DNA from: Pseudomonas poae
GTDB lineage: Bacteria; Pseudomonadota; Gammaproteobacteria; Pseudomonadales; Pseudomonadaceae
Reading direction: 5' to 3'
Length of the DNA stretch: 64,000 nt
Assembly (NCBI GenBank): GCA_028869255.1
Contig: CP110972.1
Location: forward strand, 1,989,001 to 2,053,000
The notes below the pieces were generated by a model. The model had not been told where the DNA came from and made no database searches. It saw nothing but the letters and a program-made list of their open reading frames with translations. The translations under genes and the position numbers were made by a program. Below, in pieces: positions 1-8,188 of this stretch (the stretch's first letter is position 1; each line of letters begins with the position of its first letter).

Positions 1-317
1 CAGTAATCCGCACCGGCCAAGTAGTATTTGGTTTTGCTCAGGGTGGAAGCGAAGGTGACGACAACAAATATCGTAGAGCCGGGGTGCTCGTCTCGGGTTT
101 TTCTTATTATGTCCAGCGTTTGCTGGCTGGCCGAGGGTGTATCGATTTCTATAATGATGGCACGGTAATATCCGTGGCTTTCCTGGGTGTCGGTTAGTTG
201 CCCGTAGCAACGTGTGTCGACTTTTAAATTATTCGCTACAGTGCGAACTAGAAGCGCCCGAAAGTCCTCCGATTTGGAAGGGGTCCGCGCAATAGCGAGG
301 ACGTTGGAAAAATGCAT
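1..317 (-). CDS. Response-regulator receiver-like protein, N-terminal fragment (runs off the left edge)
   Basis: I read this frame directly from the minus strand. It starts at an ATG at 317 preceded by a GGGAG ribosome-binding site and stays open to the window edge, giving about 105 residues. The pattern resembles a receiver domain: a hydrophobic strand ending in an acidic residue (AIIIEID, about residues 58-64), then a helix, then a second strand FVVVTF ending in the usual Thr, then LAGADY as in receiver-fold C-terminal halves. The N-terminal acidic pair of classical receivers is not obvious, so it may be degenerate and not phosphorylated. Any DNA-binding or output domain lies outside the window. 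The receiver assignment is inferred from pattern only. Confidence 0.55.
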   Translation of the reverse strand, partial: MHFSNVLAIARTPSKSEDFRALLVRTVANNLKVDTRCYGQLTDTQESHGYYRAIIIEIDTPSASQQTLDIIRKTRDEHPGSTIFVVVTFASTLSKTKYYLAGADY

Positions 318-749
318 AACCCTACTCCCTTTTCCGGCATGCAAGGCCGTCAGTTCAATCGCCGCTAGCGTTTAGATACTAATCGAATTGATTACGCTAA
401 AACGTGACAAATTTTAACATTCGCCACTTTGTTTTTACGAGCAGGAAGGGGTAATAGGCGGATGTTGCGAGGGCGTTTGTACGAACTTACACATAGGCTA
501 GTGCAAATTTTTAGTGCTCGATAAGTATTTTAGCCCAAACGATTTTTTGATTGTGCAGGGTGATATCCCGGGCCATCTTAACCAGCAAAGGCCCTTGGGG
601 CGCAGCAATCAGGGGATGAGAGCGGTTCCCATCGCGCCTCGGCTTTCCGGTTGGGGGGCTTTCGGATTGATTCAGCGCCGTATTCAGGCGCGGCAGCAGA
701 TCGGCAAGCGATGCTGTAGGTGGGCCGCGACCCGCATTAATCGCGGGCG
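318..749. other. Intergenic stretch without a convincing gene
   Basis: This is the leader of the gene at 1-317 plus sequence up to a terminator. The first part is AT-rich (about 370-530) and could hold the promoter of the left-edge gene. An 83-codon plus-strand frame (514-765) has no ribosome-binding site, runs into the terminator stem and has the composition of random GC-rich sequence, so I do not call it. Confidence 0.5.
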
Positions 750-777
750 AAAAAAAACCGGCTGATCAGGCCGGTTT
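750..777 (-). terminator. Rho-independent terminator of the repeat-protein gene
   Basis: On the minus strand the stem AAACCGGC/GCCGGTTT (8 bp, 7-nt loop) is followed directly by a run of T (A run 750-757 on the plus strand). It sits 26 bp past the stop codon of the gene at 803-1189. Confidence 0.85.
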
Positions 778-802
778 GGGGTGCCCCGCAAACAACATGG
801 GG

Positions 803-1189
803 TTAAGCGTTATTACCTTGCAGACGGTCAGCACCACCTTCGGCCAGACCGCGTTCCTGCAGACGGTCAGCACCGCCTTCGGCCAGACCGCGTTCCTGCA
901 GACGGTCAGCACCACCTTCGGCCAGACCACGTTCCTGCAGACGTTCAGCACCGCCTTCGGCCAGACCGCGTTCCTGCAGACGGTCAGCACCGCCTTCGGC
1001 CAGACCACGTTCCTGCAAGCGATCAGCACCGCCTTCAGCGAAACGGTTGCCTTGCAGGCGGTCCGAACCGCCTTCAGCAACACGGCTTTCGATCAGGCGA
1101 TCCGAACCGCCTTCAGCAACTACAGGGTGAGCAAATGCGTTTGCAGCGAGTACCGAGAAAGCAAGGCTAAGCAAGATTTGGCGTTTCAT
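803..1189 (-). CDS. Secreted protein made of eight AEGG(S/A)DRLQ 13-residue repeats
   Basis: The 128-residue product has a clear Sec signal peptide (MKRQILLSLAFSVLAANAFA, cleavage near AFA-HP). The rest is eight tandem 13-residue units of the form (V/F/L)-AEGG-(S/A)-(D/E)-RL-(Q/I)-x-x-x, residues 24-127. No catalytic motif, cysteine or membrane anchor is visible, so it is probably a soluble periplasmic or secreted protein. The start has a GGAG ribosome-binding site, and a strong terminator follows at 750-777, so it looks like a single-gene unit. The first two units are the most divergent; the inner ones are nearly identical, which suggests recent expansion. Function is unknown to me. I vaguely recall similar proteins carrying the label phage infection protein, but nothing here supports that. 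Confidence 0.8.
   Translation of the reverse strand: MKRQILLSLAFSVLAANAFAHPVVAEGGSDRLIESRVAEGGSDRLQGNRFAEGGADRLQERGLAEGGADRLQERGLAEGGAERLQERGLAEGGADRLQERGLAEGGADRLQERGLAEGGADRLQGNNA
809..1120 (-). repeat. Eight tandem 39-bp coding repeats
   Basis: The array encodes the 13-residue units of the secreted protein. The unit length is a multiple of three, so other reading frames on both strands also stay open, which explains the overlapping spurious ORFs here. There are no spacers, so it is not a CRISPR array. Confidence 0.9.
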
Positions 1190-1334
1190 GAGGGTGTGCT
1201 CCGAGTGTTTTAGTTGGGTGTTGCCTGGTATGGGTTGGATGTTACGCGTTGCATTTTTTTAGAGAACTTCATTGCGCTGATGGTGACTATCGACGCCGGC
1301 GATGGCTCGTTCTGACGGACCATCGCCGAGTCGG

Positions 1335-2057
1335 TCATGGCATCTGCGGCCGTTCCTGAGGGCGCAGGTCAAACACCAGCACCTCGGCATCCTCGCCCTG
1401 GCTCAGGCGAATCTGGCGCTCATCCCGCACCCGGGCGCCGTCACCTTCCTGCAAGCGCTGGCCGTTGATTTCAACGCTGCCCCTGGCCACGTGGATGTAC
1501 ACATGGCGGTCCGGCGGCAGGTCCAGGCTCGCGGCCTCGTCCCCGTTGAACAGCCCGGCATACACTCGCGCATCCTGGCGCACGCTCAGGGAACCGTCGG
1601 TGCCGTCCGGCGAGATGATCAACTGCAGGCGCCCACGTTTCTGCGCTTCGCTGAAGTGCTCTTGCTGGTAGCGCGGTTCGGCACCGGCCACGGCGGGCAC
1701 GATCCAGATTTGCAGGAAGTGCACGCCCAGGCGTTGGCTGTGGTTGAACTCGCTGTGGGCCACGCCACTGCCGGCGCTCATCAGTTGCACGTCGCCCGGG
1801 CGAATCACCGAGCCGGTGCCCAGGGTGTCCTTGTGTTCCAGGGCGCCTTCAAGCACATAGGAGAAAATCTCCATGTCGCGGTGCGGGTGCTGGCCGAAGC
1901 CTTTACCGGCGGCGACGCGGTCATCGTTGATCACCAGCAGGTCGGAAAAGCCCTGTTCGTCGGGGTTCCAGTAGTTGGCGAACGAGAAGGTGTGGAACGA
2001 CTTCAACCAACCGTGATTGGCGGCGCCGCGTTCGGAAGCTTTGCGAAGGGTCAGCAT
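1335..2057 (-). CDS. Pirin family bicupin protein (YhhW/quercetinase-like)
   Basis: The 240-residue protein has the two-cupin architecture of pirins. The N-terminal cupin carries the metal-binding pattern HPHRDMEIFSYVLEG (about residues 57-71), followed by HSEFN (about 101-105); the C-terminal half is a degenerate cupin. Such proteins are cytosolic metalloproteins; E. coli YhhW acts as a quercetin 2,3-dioxygenase, but the physiological substrate in Pseudomonas is unknown. The ATG at 2057 is preceded by GAGGA. It is transcribed divergently from the GlxA-type regulator gene at 2239, which could plausibly control it, though no operator was identified. Confidence 0.88.
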   Translation of the reverse strand: MLTLRKASERGAANHGWLKSFHTFSFANYWNPDEQGFSDLLVINDDRVAAGKGFGQHPHRDMEIFSYVLEGALEHKDTLGTGSVIRPGDVQLMSAGSGVAHSEFNHSQRLGVHFLQIWIVPAVAGAEPRYQQEHFSEAQKRGRLQLIISPDGTDGSLSVRQDARVYAGLFNGDEAASLDLPPDRHVYIHVARGSVEINGQRLQEGDGARVRDERQIRLSQGEDAEVLVFDLRPQERPQMP

Positions 2058-2176
2058 GGTGGTGTCCTCAAGTGAGCGCGGGCTGCGAGATGCAGGGCGC
2101 TTGCGTTGAGAAGAAGGTTACTGGTTACCGGGATATTCATTAAGGAGGTGAAATTTGAATAACTGTCACGCTCAAG

Positions 2177-2203
2177 TTGACAGTTGCGGGCATGCCATAA
2201 TAC
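2177..2203 (+). promoter_or_regulatory. Weak sigma-70 promoter candidate for the GlxA-type gene
   Basis: TTGACA (2177-2182) is followed after 15 bp by TAATAC (2198-2203), 35 bp before the ATG at 2239. The spacer is shorter than the optimal 17 bp, so this is tentative. Confidence 0.3.
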
Positions 2204-2238
2204 CCGCCATATTCCTTATCTAACGGATCTCCTGCTTT

Positions 2239-3190
2239 ATGAAAACTGTGGCCATGGCGTTGTTTCCGGACTTCCTCCTGCTCGACATGGCCGGGCCGCT
2301 CGAGGTGTTTTCGATTGCCAACCGCTACCTGCCGGCGGCGGCCCACTACCGGATACTCACGATCGGCACCGAGCCCGGCCCGTTGCGTGCCTCCAATGGG
2401 GTGATGGTGGAGGCTGACCTGCTGCTGGCCCAGGCGCATGACGCGTATGACCTGCTACTGGTGCCCGGCGGCCCGGGTGCCTATAACGAATGCCACCCTG
2501 CGTTGTTGCCCTGGTTAAAGGAGGCGGCACCGCGTGCCGGGCGTTTCGGTTCGATCTGCACCGGTGCGTTTGTGCTGGGGCACGCCGGCCTGCTCGACCA
2601 CCACCGTGTCACCACCCACTGGCACTACACCGAGCGCTTGATCAAGGCGTTCCCCAAGGCCATCGTCGAGACCGATCGTATCTACCTGCAAGATGGGCGG
2701 TTGATTACCTCGGGCGGGGTCACCGCCGGTATCGACCTGGCGCTGTCGATTGTGGCCCAGGACCATGGCAAGCAAGTCGCGGTGGAAGTGGCCAAGGTGC
2801 TGTTGGTGGTGATGAAGCGCCAGGGTGGTCAGGCCCAGTTCAGCCCGATGACCGCCGCCAGTGGCGCCCCAGGAAACAGCGATTACGCGCGTGCAGACCC
2901 ACGTGCTGGCGCACCTGGAACAGCCTTTCACTATCGAGTCGATGGCCGAATTGGCCGGTATGAGCGCTCGCCACTTTGCTCGCCTGTTCGCCCGTGACGT
3001 GCAGATGACGCCCATGGCATTCCTGCAGGGAGCGCGCATCGACCGCGCCCGTCAGTTGCTGGAAACCACCGACCTGCCGCTCAAGACCGTGGCCTTCCAT
3101 GCAGGCTTCGGCAGCGTGCGGCATATGCGCTTTCTGTTCAGTGAAAAGCTCGGCCTCAACCCGACCCAATACCGACAACAGTTCAGTTAA
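2239..3190 (+). pseudogene. GlxA family transcriptional regulator (DJ-1/PfpI + AraC HTH), frameshifted
   Basis: Two frames together encode a typical GlxA-type regulator. The first (from ATG 2239) gives a DJ-1/PfpI-like domain of about 200 residues with LLLVPGGPGA and the nucleophile-elbow-like SICTGAFVL. The second (about 2861-3190) gives the AraC-type double helix-turn-helix (LAGMSARHFARLFARD and HAGFGSVRHMRFLFSEKLG). The frame changes at the linker, where one extra base (A at 2860) breaks the expected reading through GTG GCG CCC CAG. Removing it yields an intact 316-residue protein, the usual family length. As written, the product would lack its DNA-binding domain. Ligand and targets are unknown; the divergent pirin gene is a possible target. 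Sequencing error is as likely as true inactivation. Confidence 0.85.
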
Positions 3191-3339
3191 CGACAGAATG
3201 TCCGTCTCTGGCACCCAAATGTCCGTGTCACTCCCTGTGCCAGCATTGTCCTGTCATTGCCAGCTGGCAAGATAGCTTCAGGCCCATGGAAAAGGATGCG
3301 CAAACGCCCAAGACCGGGCGTTTCAGCGTGGTGACAGAC

Positions 3340-4809
3340 ATGAACAACCCTCAAGCGATTGATGCCCAGTGCACGGTGCGTTTCGGCGCCTATGCTTTTC
3401 ACCGGCAGCAGCGGTTGGTCAGCAAGGCCGGTTGGCCGGTGCCGTTGGGCGGTCGGGCGCTGGATATCCTTGCCGTGCTGCTTGAGGCCCCAGGGCAATT
3501 CATCAGCAAGGCTACCTTGATCGAACGGGTCTGGCCGTGCAGCGTGGTGGAAGAGAACAACCTGCGGGTGCACATCGCCGCACTGCGCCGTGCGCTTGAA
3601 GGACAACGCTGCATTCTTAACGACCCCCAGCGCGGCTACTGCTTCAGCGCCAAGGTGCACGGCGCAGCACCGCCGGTGATGCCGCGGCACAACCTGGCTA
3701 CGCGGCTCAGCCCGCTGACCGGTCGCGATGAGTTGCTGGGCGTACTTGTGCGGCGTTTGTCCGGGCAGCACCTGATGACGCTCACCGGTTGCGCCGGGGT
3801 GGGCAAGAGCACCCTGGCTCTGGCGCTGGCCGAGCGGGTGTTGCCGCGCTACCCCGACGGTGTGTGGTGGGTGGACCTGGCCACGGTGCAGGAGCCGATG
3901 CTGATGCTGCGCCAGTTGACCACGACGCTGCACCTCGAACCCTGCACCAGCACCCCGCAGCTGTGCCGCCAACTGGCCACCCGCCGGTTGTTGCTGGTAC
4001 TTGATGGCGCCGACCGGCTGCTCGGCGCCTGTCGGCATCTGCTGCGTGCGCTGCGCGAACTGGCGCCCCAGGTCAGTGTGCTGGTCAGCAGCCGTGAAGC
4101 CTTGCAGGCCCCCGGCGAATGGGTGCTGCGCGTGCCACGCCTGGCAGTGCCTGCGCCGTTGGCACTCGGCAGCGTTGAGCAGGCAATGGTTTATCCGGCG
4201 GTGCAATTGTTTGTCGCACGGGTACGCGCCAGTCAGCAGGGGTTTGTGTTGCGCCAGCAGGACCTGGCGCCGCTGCGGGATATCTGCCGGCGCCTCGACG
4301 GAATCCCCCTGGCCCTTGAACTGGCGGCCGCGCAGGTGGACGCCCTGGGTGTGCGCGGTGTGCAGGCGCAATTGCGCAGCGGCGTGCACGTGCTGACCCG
4401 CGGCCGTCGCACGGCGGTGGAGCGGCATCAATCGCTGCCGGCCGCCCTCGATTGGACCTACGAGCGCCTGAGCCTGCCGGAGCGCTGGCTGTTCCTGCAA
4501 CTGGGGTTGTTCAAAATGGCAGTGACCTTGCCGACCTTGAGCGCGCTGGTCGCCGGCACTGAGCTGGAACACGCCGATCTGTCCTACCTGCTGTCGCGGC
4601 TGGTGGGCACGTCATTGCTGACAGTCGAGCCTGGCCTTGGCCCTGAACGCTATCGTTTGCTCAATAGCACACGCAGCTACGCCCTCGCGCAACTGCGCGA
4701 CCCGGTGCAGGTGGCGCGTTTGCAGCAGGGTTATGGGCATTACCTGGGGCCGTTTTCAGGCCGGACGTTTGTCTTGCAACTCGTCGAGCAGGCAGCGTAC
4801 GCGGATTAG
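3340..4809 (+). CDS. Winged-helix/STAND ATPase transcriptional regulator, short form
   Basis: An OmpR-type winged helix (about the first 95 residues; LGGRALDILAVLLEAPGQ, NNLRVHIAALRRAL, RGYCFSA) is followed by an AfsR/MalT-like NTPase with Walker A GCAGVGKST and a Walker B-like LLLVLDGADRLL in which the usual second acidic residue is Gly. ATG 3340 has a GGTGA ribosome-binding site; an upstream in-frame ATG at 3286 lacks one. The last residues are read from sequence antisense to the end of the convergent gene, so the protein stops shortly after the NTPase and lacks the long helical sensor region of its neighbour (489 versus 920 residues). It may be a naturally short member or a truncated relic. 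Effector and targets are unknown. Confidence 0.75.
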   Translation: MNNPQAIDAQCTVRFGAYAFHRQQRLVSKAGWPVPLGGRALDILAVLLEAPGQFISKATLIERVWPCSVVEENNLRVHIAALRRALEGQRCILNDPQRGYCFSAKVHGAAPPVMPRHNLATRLSPLTGRDELLGVLVRRLSGQHLMTLTGCAGVGKSTLALALAERVLPRYPDGVWWVDLATVQEPMLMLRQLTTTLHLEPCTSTPQLCRQLATRRLLLVLDGADRLLGACRHLLRALRELAPQVSVLVSSREALQAPGEWVLRVPRLAVPAPLALGSVEQAMVYPAVQLFVARVRASQQGFVLRQQDLAPLRDICRRLDGIPLALELAAAQVDALGVRGVQAQLRSGVHVLTRGRRTAVERHQSLPAALDWTYERLSLPERWLFLQLGLFKMAVTLPTLSALVAGTELEHADLSYLLSRLVGTSLLTVEPGLGPERYRLLNSTRSYALAQLRDPVQVARLQQGYGHYLGPFSGRTFVLQLVEQAAYAD

Positions 4810-7518
4810 GTCTTGGGTGCCGAAGCCTTCGGTAAAGCGCCCGTAGACTGAGTTCAGCAGATCATAGGCGGCCTGCACGCGGCCTTGTTGGTGCCACAGC
4901 TTCGCCAGTGACGTCGCGCAGCGCAGCTCCCAGGCCAGGGCACCTTGCTGGTGCGCCAGACCGAGGGCTTCGAGCAACAGTGCTTCGGCGGCCTGGGCGT
5001 CGGGCAGGCCCTCAGCGCGCACCCTTAGAATTTCCGGGCTGCACCAGCCGGCCGCGCCGGTTTGCGCCCGTTCGAACGCCTGGTCATCGACGGTCTCGGC
5101 GCCCAGGGTAATCAAGATGTCCGTGATCAGCCCCAGACCTTGCACGTCCTTGCGCTCCGGGATGCCAGCGTAGTGCCCGGCCCAGGTCTGGAACAGCTGC
5201 ACCGAATGCTTGTGGGACTGTTCCAGCAGCAACGCCTGCAGGCTTTGCGCGGCCTGCGCGTCACCGTTGTAGCGGGCGATCACCACGCCCGCCAGGGCCA
5301 GGGTGTAGCAGATCGAGGTGCCATGATTGATTTGCAGCGCCAGTTCCAACGCCTGGCTGGCAGTGCCCCACGCGCGTTCGGGAAAGCCTTGCAGCCACAG
5401 GATTCGCGCCAGTACCGTCAGTGAGGCCACGCCCTGGTCATATTGCACGCCAACCCGGTGCGCGAAGCGGTTCAGGGAGGCGCTGTGCGCCATGCGTTGG
5501 ATCACCTGCTCGGCATTGTGCCGGGCGAGTGCCTGGTTGCCGGTGTAATGCTGCGCCAGCACGCGCAGGCGCTGGGTACTCAGTTCCAGCAGCGGGTCGC
5601 TGCGCGGGTCGAGGTGGTCGAATTGCACACTCAATTCCAGCGCCTGGCGATACAGGCCGGCGCACAGATTCACCGCCATATGCCCGGAGACCGCCCGCAA
5701 TTGACCAGCCAGGTCCTGGCGCTCCTCGGCCAGACGCCTGGCACTGACGAACGCGGCGATGGTTCGCGGCGCACCGCCCAAGGTGTGATAGGACAGGCTG
5801 CCCAGGGCCAATTGCAGTTGCATCGTCAACTGGCTGCAGGGCGCGCTGGCCTTGCCCATCAGGGCCAGGGCCTTGTGCACATACAGGGCGTGTTCCCTGA
5901 GCAGCGATAACTCTTGCCACAGCGGCATCGCACTGACTGTCAGGCGGATCGCCAGCCCGTGTTCACCGCCGTCGGCGAGCCCCCAATCCAGCGCGGCACG
6001 CACGTCCTCGCGCAACGGTGCGTAGCGGTCAAGCCAGGGTTGGGTGGCGATCAACTCCCAGTCCTCCTGCGCCTGTTCCATCAGCGCCAGGCAGCATGCC
6101 GCATGGCGCTCGCGGGTGGCGTCCAGCTCTTGGGCGAGGCTGAGTTTTTCCAGGGCGTAGGTGCGAGTGATGTCCAGCAGGCGATAGACCACCTCATCGT
6201 CGCCGGGCTCCACATTGAGCAAGGATTTGGCCACCAGTTGGGTGATCGAACCCAGCACCTCGGCGGGCGCGATCCGCTCCCCGGCAATCACCGCCGCCGC
6301 GCTGGCCAAGCTGAAGCCGCCACGAAACACCGCCAGGCGGCGCAGGCAGATGCGCTCGCACTCGGTCAGCAGCTCGAAACTCCAATCCAGCGTGGCGCGC
6401 AAGGTTTGATGGCGGGGCAGGGCGCTACGCTGGCCGCGGGTGAGCAGGCGGAAGTTGTCTTCCATTTGCACCAGCAGCCCAGGCAGGCCGAAACGTTCGA
6501 TCTGCGCCGCCACCAGCTCGATCGCCAGGGGAATGCCGTCCACGCGTTGGCAAATATCAATCGCCAGCGGCAGTTCGGCTTCGCTCAGTTCGAAGCTGTC
6601 TTGATGCGACATGGCCCGTTCGATCAGCAGCTGCAGGGCCGGATAGCCCATGGCCTGGGCGCGGTTGCCGGTGGTGGGCGGGCAGGCCAGCGGCTCCAGG
6701 CGCTGCACGGACTCGCCCTCGGCGCGCAAGGCTTCGCGGCTGGTGGCCAGGATGTGCAGCCTTGGCGCGTGACGCAGCAGGGTTTCGCTGATCAGGGCAA
6801 TGTCGTCCAGCAGGTGCTCGCAGTTGTCGATCACTAGCAGTAATTGGCGCTCCTGCACGCGGCGTGCAAACGTCGCCAGCGGCTCATGCTCGGCGTGGGT
6901 CAGGTCGAGCAAGGCTGCGAGGTTGGGCAGGATCAGCGACGGCGCGCTGAGGGGCGCCAGGTCGAGCAGGTGAATGCCGTCGCGGTAATGCCCGATCAGT
7001 AATTCCGCCACGCGCAGCGCGACGGTGGTCTTGCCGATGCCCCCGGCGCCGGTCAGGGTGATAAAGCGTTGCTCGGGCAGCAGTTGCACCAGGCTGTCGA
7101 TCAGCGCCTGGCGGCCGATCATCCGGGTACGGCGCAGGGGCAGGTTGTGGCCCGGGCGCTGTGGGGCACCTTCGTTGGGTGGCGTCATCGGTTCGATGCT
7201 CAGTGGCGCAACAAAACTGTAGCCGCGCTGGGCCACGGTCACGATGTACCGCTGCCCGGCCTGGCCATCGCCCAAGGCCTTGCGCAACGCGGCCATATGC
7301 ACCCGCAGGTTGCCGTCTTCCACTACGCTTTTCGGCCAGACCCGGGCGATCAATTCCTGCTTGCTCACCACATTGCCGGCCTGCTCCAGCAGAATCAGCA
7401 GGATATCCACGGCGCGCCGCCCCAGGCGCAACGGGCGGCCGGCCTCCAGCACCACGCGTTGGCGCGGGTGGATGCGGTAGGGGCCGAAATGCACGGCCTG
7501 GTCGCTGAGCTCGCTCAT
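4756..7518 (-). CDS. Winged-helix/STAND ATPase transcriptional regulator, full length
   Basis: The 920-residue protein has three parts: an OmpR-type winged helix (about residues 10-105; RRAVDILLILLEQAG, RVHMAALRKALGD, RGYSFVAPL), an AfsR/NB-ARC-like NTPase (about 130-450) with Walker A GAGGIGKTT, Walker B LLLVIDNCEHLL and a TSREAL sensor motif, and a long helical, TPR-like C-terminal region rich in ALEL/ALMGKA repeats that probably senses a ligand or partner. I chose the ATG at 7518 (MSELSDQAVHFGPY) because homologous winged helices begin here; the 23 upstream codons look noncoding. The gene is convergent with, and overlaps by 54 bp, the shorter paralogue at 3340-4809. Regulatory targets cannot be told from the sequence. 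Confidence 0.85.
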   Translation of the reverse strand: MSELSDQAVHFGPYRIHPRQRVVLEAGRPLRLGRRAVDILLILLEQAGNVVSKQELIARVWPKSVVEDGNLRVHMAALRKALGDGQAGQRYIVTVAQRGYSFVAPLSIEPMTPPNEGAPQRPGHNLPLRRTRMIGRQALIDSLVQLLPEQRFITLTGAGGIGKTTVALRVAELLIGHYRDGIHLLDLAPLSAPSLILPNLAALLDLTHAEHEPLATFARRVQERQLLLVIDNCEHLLDDIALISETLLRHAPRLHILATSREALRAEGESVQRLEPLACPPTTGNRAQAMGYPALQLLIERAMSHQDSFELSEAELPLAIDICQRVDGIPLAIELVAAQIERFGLPGLLVQMEDNFRLLTRGQRSALPRHQTLRATLDWSFELLTECERICLRRLAVFRGGFSLASAAAVIAGERIAPAEVLGSITQLVAKSLLNVEPGDDEVVYRLLDITRTYALEKLSLAQELDATRERHAACCLALMEQAQEDWELIATQPWLDRYAPLREDVRAALDWGLADGGEHGLAIRLTVSAMPLWQELSLLREHALYVHKALALMGKASAPCSQLTMQLQLALGSLSYHTLGGAPRTIAAFVSARRLAEERQDLAGQLRAVSGHMAVNLCAGLYRQALELSVQFDHLDPRSDPLLELSTQRLRVLAQHYTGNQALARHNAEQVIQRMAHSASLNRFAHRVGVQYDQGVASLTVLARILWLQGFPERAWGTASQALELALQINHGTSICYTLALAGVVIARYNGDAQAAQSLQALLLEQSHKHSVQLFQTWAGHYAGIPERKDVQGLGLITDILITLGAETVDDQAFERAQTGAAGWCSPEILRVRAEGLPDAQAAEALLLEALGLAHQQGALAWELRCATSLAKLWHQQGRVQAAYDLLNSVYGRFTEGFGTQDLIRVRCLLDELQDKRPA

Positions 7519-7576
7519 GGGTGCCCATGCTCGGGGATAAGGAAGCGGCCAGCATAGGCCAGGTGCGCAGGTACCA

Positions 7577-7974
7577 CTAGGCCGCAATCACTTGCGGCTT
7601 GTGACGCAATTGGTGATTTCGCCAGGTCATCGGGTTGACCCCTTCGCTGCGGGTGAACATGTGGCAAAAATGCGCCTGGTCGCAGAAGCCGCATTCCAGG
7701 CTGATTTGCGTCAGGCTCAAGGACGAACCGGTGATCAGCTCCTTGGCCCGCTGGATGCGCTGCTGGCGTATCCATTCCTGGGGGACAGCCCGGTGGTGCA
7801 CTTGAATGCACGGGAAAAATGGCTGCGCGACAGCGCGCATGCCTGGGCCAGGTCGGCAATGGCCAGGCTTTCGCCGAGGTTGGCGAGGATCAGTTGCTTG
7901 GCGATACGCTCGCGCCGGGGGCATAGACCGCCGGTAGCGGACACACGGGGGGTACAGAACTCAAGTCGGGCCAT
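7577..7974 (-). pseudogene. Small AraC-type helix-turn-helix regulator, frameshifted at a G tract
   Basis: From ATG 7974 (MARLEFC) the frame encodes the first AraC helix-turn-helix (LAIADLAQACALSRSHFSRAF) and then shifts. The second helix-turn-helix (SLTQISLECGFCDQAHFCHMF) lies in another frame ending at 7577. The break is in GGGGG at 7780-7784: one more G restores SPQEWIRQQRIQRAK and gives a 132-residue stand-alone AraC HTH protein with no ligand domain, a known subtype. The downstream half has no start of its own. The gene lies divergent to the LysR regulator at 8189, with a 214-bp shared upstream region. The cause may be sequencing error, mutation or, less likely, phase variation at the G tract. 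Confidence 0.8.
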
Positions 7975-8188
7975 GACAGGTATCCGCAGTCGATGGGAGC
8001 GTTCCCGGTGAATGGATGCAGTGTAGACCGCTCCATTCTTGGCGTCGGACCGTCTGGCTGACGAGTTAATCGTTGTTAATTTTGCCAGGTATGGCGGTTG
8101 ATATCGTTGGAAAAGACAGCACAGGTGTGCAACCCGAATTGCCTTTTTTATGGTTATCTGTCGGCTTGCCAACCGTTTGGATAGCGCC

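Noticed and set aside
514..765. 83-codon plus-strand frame MLDKYFSPNDF
   Set aside because: No ribosome-binding site, runs through the terminator stem and has no recognisable protein character.
766..1213. Several long frames on both strands over the repeat array, and CRISPR-like periodicity
   Set aside because: The 39-bp unit keeps all frames open, so only the signal-peptide-bearing frame 803-1189 is credible. Repeats are contiguous without spacers, so it is not a CRISPR array.
3187..4572. 461-codon minus-strand frame opposite the short STAND regulator
   Set aside because: Antisense of a gene with clear domains; Gln/His/Arg-rich composition typical of GC-rich shadow frames.
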